Assembly (NCBI GenBank): GCA_945637645.1
Contig: CALZDK010000082.1
Location: forward strand, 1-8,619
DNA: 8,619 nt
From: an uncultured Prevotella sp.
Lineage (GTDB): Bacteria; Bacteroidota; Bacteroidia; Bacteroidales; Bacteroidaceae
Direction of reading: 5' to 3'
The notes beneath the pieces were generated by a model. It did no database searches, was not told where the DNA came from, and worked only from the letters and a program-made list of their open reading frames with translations. Below are positions 5,260 to 8,619 of the stretch, one piece after another. The position numbers and the translations under genes were made by a program. How positions within the stretch are numbered: position 1 is the stretch's first letter; every line of letters starts with the position of its first letter.

Positions 5260-8200
5260 ATGAACATTAAAAACAAGAAACAAACTTTGTTTGTCGGATT
5301 ATGCTCAATTTTGTTCTTGGGCAATTCTCCGCAGGCATTTGCAGTGGGCGAGGTGCAGACACCTCCTGCCGTACAGCAAACGAGAAAGGTCACTGGAGTC
5401 GTCAACGACGCCATGGGACCAATCATTGGTGCGAGTGTCAAAATCAAGGGAACGACAACGGGTGTTGCCACAGATTTTGACGGAAACTTTTCACTTAACG
5501 TCCAGCCGGGAGCCACTCTCGTGGTGTCATACATCGGCTATGTGACTAAGGAAATAAAAGTCGGCAGTCAGACAACACTTTCCATCACTCTTGAAGAGGA
5601 CAAGAAACTGCTCGACGAGGTTGTTGTCGTTGGTTATGGTACGATGAAGAAGAGCGACCTTTCAGGATCTTCTGTCAGTGTGGGAGAAAAAGCCATCAAA
5701 GGTTCTGTCATCACCTCGCTCGACCAGTCGCTGCAAGGTCGTGCAGCGGGTGTCACTGCAGTGAGCACTTCCGGTGCACCAGGTACTTCTTCTTCAATCC
5801 GCGTGCGTGGACAAGCCACCATCAATGCCGGAGCAGAGCCTCTCTACGTTATCGACGGTGTTATTGTCCAGGGCAATGGCGACTCAGGAGCATCGTTCGG
5901 TCTTGGCGATGCCCTTGGAAACGGTAAGGTATCTACCATTTCTCCACTGTCAACCATCAACCCTTCCGACATCGTGAGCATGGAGATTCTCAAGGATGCC
6001 TCCGCAACAGCCATCTATGGTGCCCAGGGCGCCAACGGTGTTGTGCTTATCACCACAAAGCGTGGTAAGGCTGGCGACGCAAAGGTTTCTTACGACGGAA
6101 TGTTTGCCGTTTCGCGCCAGACAAAGCGTCTTGACATCATGAACCTGCGCGAATATGCAGGATTCTACAACGACCTTGCCAACATCGGCGAGCTAAGCGA
6201 CCCTAACACCATCTATTCTGACCCATCCATCCTCGGCGAGGGAACAAACTGGCAGGACGCCATTTTCCAGACCGCACTGCAACACCAGCATCAGGTAAGT
6301 GTGCAAGGTGGTACGGAAAAGGTGCAGTACTATGTCAGCGGTTCGTATATGAACCAGGAAGGTACCATCATTGGTTCCAACTTCGACCGCCTTTCTGTCA
6401 GGACCAACCTCGACGCCCAGCTGAAATCGTGGTTGAAACTCGGTTTGAGCGCGACATACTCAAACACCAACGACGACCTGAAGTTGGCCGACTCAGAGCA
6501 GGGACTTATCACCTACTCACTGACAACCCTGCCCGATATTCCTATCTACGACCTCGACGGCAACTACTCGTCAACAGTCAGGGAAGGATATACAAGCCCC
6601 AACCCTGTGGCATTGGCAATGTTGGACGACATCCTGCTTAACCGCCAGAAGCTGACAGGAAACATCTTCTTCGAGGTGACACCAATAAAGAACCTCGTAT
6701 GGCATGCCGAACTCGGCTACGACATCAGTGCCAGCAAAGGAGAACGCTTCAAGCCTACCGTTGACCTCGGAGGATGGGTGCGCAGCAACAACGAAAGCTC
6801 CATACAGAAAAACAACTCCACGTTCTGGCAGTTGAAGAACTACATCACTTACAGCAACCAGTTTGGCAAGCACGGACTGGTAGCCATGGTAGGACAGGAG
6901 TGCTGGGAGTCAAAGTATGACTTTACTTCAGTATTCTCCTCTGGCCTTCCTTCAAACGACATACACAATCCTGCACTCGGCAACAAGTCTTCCTATAATA
7001 TCAGCGCAGGATTCGGCAGCTCTGCAATGGCATCATTCTTCACTCGTTGGAACTACAACTACGACGACAAGTATCTTGCCACATACACCTATCGTTACGA
7101 CGGAAGTTCAAACTTCGGTCCAAACAAGCGCTGGGCAGGCTTCCACTCTTTTGCAGGAAGCTGGCGTTTCACCAACGAGAAATTCATGAAACCTCTTGAG
7201 AACATCATCAGCAACGGTAAGCTGCGTATCGGATGGGGACAGACAGGTAACTCAAACATCGGTGGCTTCAAGTGGGGGTCTGCGATGAGCCGAATGCCGT
7301 CAAGCCTCGGACAGGGCTATCGTCCTGCCAACATTCCTAACCTCGACGTGCAATGGGAGAGCCAGGAGCAGTGGAACCTCGGTCTTGACCTCGGTTTCCT
7401 CAACGACCGCATCAGCCTGGTTGTAGATTTGTACAAGAAGACATCCAACGACATGCTTATGCCTCTGCAGTTGCCATCGTATATGGGTACACAGGGCAAC
7501 GGATCGTCGGCTCTTGCTGCACCTTACGGCAACTATGGATCAATAGAAAACAAGGGTGTTGAATTCACTCTCACCGCCCATCCTTTCGTGGGAGAATTCC
7601 AGTGGGACAGCGAATTCCAGATCTCATTCAACAAAAACAAACTGAAAAGTCTTTCCGGCACCTCGGCAGCCAGCATCGTGGGCTACGGACAGTGGAGCGA
7701 CGTCGTGTCAGTGTCGGAAGTGGGCAAGTCGCTTTATAACTTCTATGGATATGTCACCGATGGTGTTTATGAGTCACTTGAGGACATCGAGACATCAGCC
7801 AAACCGGCTAAATATCCCGTTGACGGAAAGTTCAACAGATACAATACCGTTTGGGTGGGCGACATCAAATACAAGGACCTCAACGGCGACGGTGTCATCG
7901 ACGAGAACGACCGCACCAACATCGGTTCTCCAATGCCGAAATACACCTTCGGCTGGAACAACACCTTCCGCTACAAGAACTTCGACCTCAACGTCTTCAT
8001 CAACGGTTCGGTGGGCAACAAGGTGATGAACTACCTCTCCATCAAACTGACCCACATGAATTCCGCATGGACCAACCAGCTCACTACGGTTAACGACCGT
8101 GCGCAGCTTGTTCCTATTGATCCAAGCAAAGACTACTCAGCCGGTGTCGATGTGTTCGGAACAACAGTATATAACTGGTATGACGACATCACCAACGTCA

Positions 8201-8541
8201 AGGTAGCCAACAGCGGTGCAACCATTCCACGCGTGTCTATCAACGACCCGAACGACAACGACCGCATCAGCGACCGATATATTGAAGACGGAAGCTATGT
8301 GCGCCTGAAGAATATTGTGCTCGGATACACATTCCCCAAGAAACTGATAAGCAAGTTCAATATTGAGAACCTCCGTCTGTATGCCAACATACAGAACCTC
8401 CTGACCATCACCGGATATGACGGTTATGACCCTGAAGTAGGAGCCTCTACATCCGACTCTACGGGTTATACCTACGGTGTGGATAACGGACGCTATCCTT
8501 CTCCTACAACATTTTCGTTCGGTTTGAACATTACATTCTAA
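5260..8541 (+). CDS. SusC/RagA-family TonB-dependent outer-membrane receptor
   Basis: A complete 1093-residue SusC-like transporter that imports oligosaccharides across the outer membrane, powered by TonB-ExbBD and capped by a SusD lipoprotein. Order of parts: signal peptide about 1-28 (ending AFA), carboxypeptidase-regulatory-like beta domain about 43-113 (VTGVVNDAMGPIIGASVKIK and DFDGNFSL), TonB box LDEVVVVGYG at 118-127, plug about 130-268 with SSIRVRGQATI and the SusC signature INPSDIVSMEILKDASATAI (from residue 233) to TTKRGK, then the beta barrel. A late family motif, DLNGDGVIDENDRTNIG, starts at 873, and the chain ends in aromatic F (GLNITF) as expected for outer-membrane insertion. 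No stalk or frame defect is seen. The ATG follows an A-rich, SD-less leader. Codons strongly favour C-ending forms (AAC, GAC, TTC, ATC), consistent with high expression. The mannan substrate is inferred from the divergent operon. Confidence 0.96.
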   Translation: MNIKNKKQTLFVGLCSILFLGNSPQAFAVGEVQTPPAVQQTRKVTGVVNDAMGPIIGASVKIKGTTTGVATDFDGNFSLNVQPGATLVVSYIGYVTKEIKVGSQTTLSITLEEDKKLLDEVVVVGYGTMKKSDLSGSSVSVGEKAIKGSVITSLDQSLQGRAAGVTAVSTSGAPGTSSSIRVRGQATINAGAEPLYVIDGVIVQGNGDSGASFGLGDALGNGKVSTISPLSTINPSDIVSMEILKDASATAIYGAQGANGVVLITTKRGKAGDAKVSYDGMFAVSRQTKRLDIMNLREYAGFYNDLANIGELSDPNTIYSDPSILGEGTNWQDAIFQTALQHQHQVSVQGGTEKVQYYVSGSYMNQEGTIIGSNFDRLSVRTNLDAQLKSWLKLGLSATYSNTNDDLKLADSEQGLITYSLTTLPDIPIYDLDGNYSSTVREGYTSPNPVALAMLDDILLNRQKLTGNIFFEVTPIKNLVWHAELGYDISASKGERFKPTVDLGGWVRSNNESSIQKNNSTFWQLKNYITYSNQFGKHGLVAMVGQECWESKYDFTSVFSSGLPSNDIHNPALGNKSSYNISAGFGSSAMASFFTRWNYNYDDKYLATYTYRYDGSSNFGPNKRWAGFHSFAGSWRFTNEKFMKPLENIISNGKLRIGWGQTGNSNIGGFKWGSAMSRMPSSLGQGYRPANIPNLDVQWESQEQWNLGLDLGFLNDRISLVVDLYKKTSNDMLMPLQLPSYMGTQGNGSSALAAPYGNYGSIENKGVEFTLTAHPFVGEFQWDSEFQISFNKNKLKSLSGTSAASIVGYGQWSDVVSVSEVGKSLYNFYGYVTDGVYESLEDIETSAKPAKYPVDGKFNRYNTVWVGDIKYKDLNGDGVIDENDRTNIGSPMPKYTFGWNNTFRYKNFDLNVFINGSVGNKVMNYLSIKLTHMNSAWTNQLTTVNDRAQLVPIDPSKDYSAGVDVFGTTVYNWYDDITNVKVANSGATIPRVSINDPNDNDRISDRYIEDGSYVRLKNIVLGYTFPKKLISKFNIENLRLYANIQNLLTITGYDGYDPEVGASTSDSTGYTYGVDNGRYPSPTTFSFGLNITF

Positions 8542-8557
8542 ACAGATCATTACAACT

Positions 8558-8619
8558 ATGAAAATATATAAGAAAAATACAATAAAGACCTGCGTGATGT
8601 CGCTCGCCTTGTCGATGGG
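8558..8619 (+). CDS. Start of probable SusD-like lipoprotein gene (truncated by window)
   Basis: An ATG 16 bp after the susC stop opens a frame of 20 codons, MKIYKKNTIKTCVMSLALSM, that continues past the window end. The lysine-rich start followed by a hydrophobic stretch looks like the beginning of a signal peptide. The lipobox cysteine expected for a SusD surface lipoprotein would lie just beyond the window. Identification as SusD rests on position, since susC is nearly always followed directly by susD; no SusD domain sequence is visible. The close spacing implies cotranscription with the receptor. Confidence 0.75.
   Translation, partial: MKIYKKNTIKTCVMSLALSM

Noticed and set aside
5187..5534. 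115-codon minus-strand frame covering the susC start and leader
   Set aside because: It lies opposite the susC signal peptide and N-terminal domain and has no family resemblance; the plus frame is unmistakable.

Overview
The window looks like part of a Bacteroidetes chromosome, most likely Prevotella/Segatella or a close Bacteroidales relative. The support is a SusC-type TonB-dependent receptor followed directly by the start of a SusD-like gene, -7 elements of the TAnnTTTG type, A-rich leaders without Shine-Dalgarno sequences, and very AT-rich intergenic DNA beside coding DNA of moderate GC. The genus is inference.

Layout. Four genes lie on the minus strand, transcribed right to left: a secreted CE7/AXE1-type acetyl esterase (4621-3344), a GH130 mannosylglucose phosphorylase (3302-2139), a GPH/MelB-type sugar:cation symporter (2033-633), and the first half of a cellobiose/mannobiose 2-epimerase (605 down to the window edge). 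A 638-bp intergenic region (4622-5259) separates them from a divergent plus-strand pair: a complete SusC-like receptor (5260-8541) and the first 20 codons of the next gene, presumably SusD-like (from 8558). The intergenic region holds two facing candidate promoters with the same TAACTTTGCA core, a perfect 11-bp inverted repeat beside the minus promoter, several TTATCA repeats, and a leader hairpin.

Function. Phosphorylase, symporter and epimerase occur in the same order as in the beta-mannan operon of Bacteroides fragilis (mannanase, MGP, transporter, epimerase). The simplest model is a beta-mannan/glucomannan utilisation locus. SusC/SusD import oligosaccharides across the outer membrane. The signal-peptide-bearing esterase removes acetyl groups in the periplasm. 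The symporter moves short mannosides into the cytoplasm. The epimerase converts mannobiose to mannosyl-glucose, and GH130 phosphorolyses that to mannose-1-phosphate and glucose. No mannanase, alpha-galactosidase or regulator is present; if they exist they lie outside the window.

The least ordinary parts are non-coding. Two kinds of short tandem repeat with a TTGAA core sit exactly in the gaps between operon genes, starting at or inside the stop codons of the preceding genes; one of them folds into a long imperfect stem. The esterase also lacks two of the three classical CE7 signature motifs. No clearly new multi-gene system is visible.
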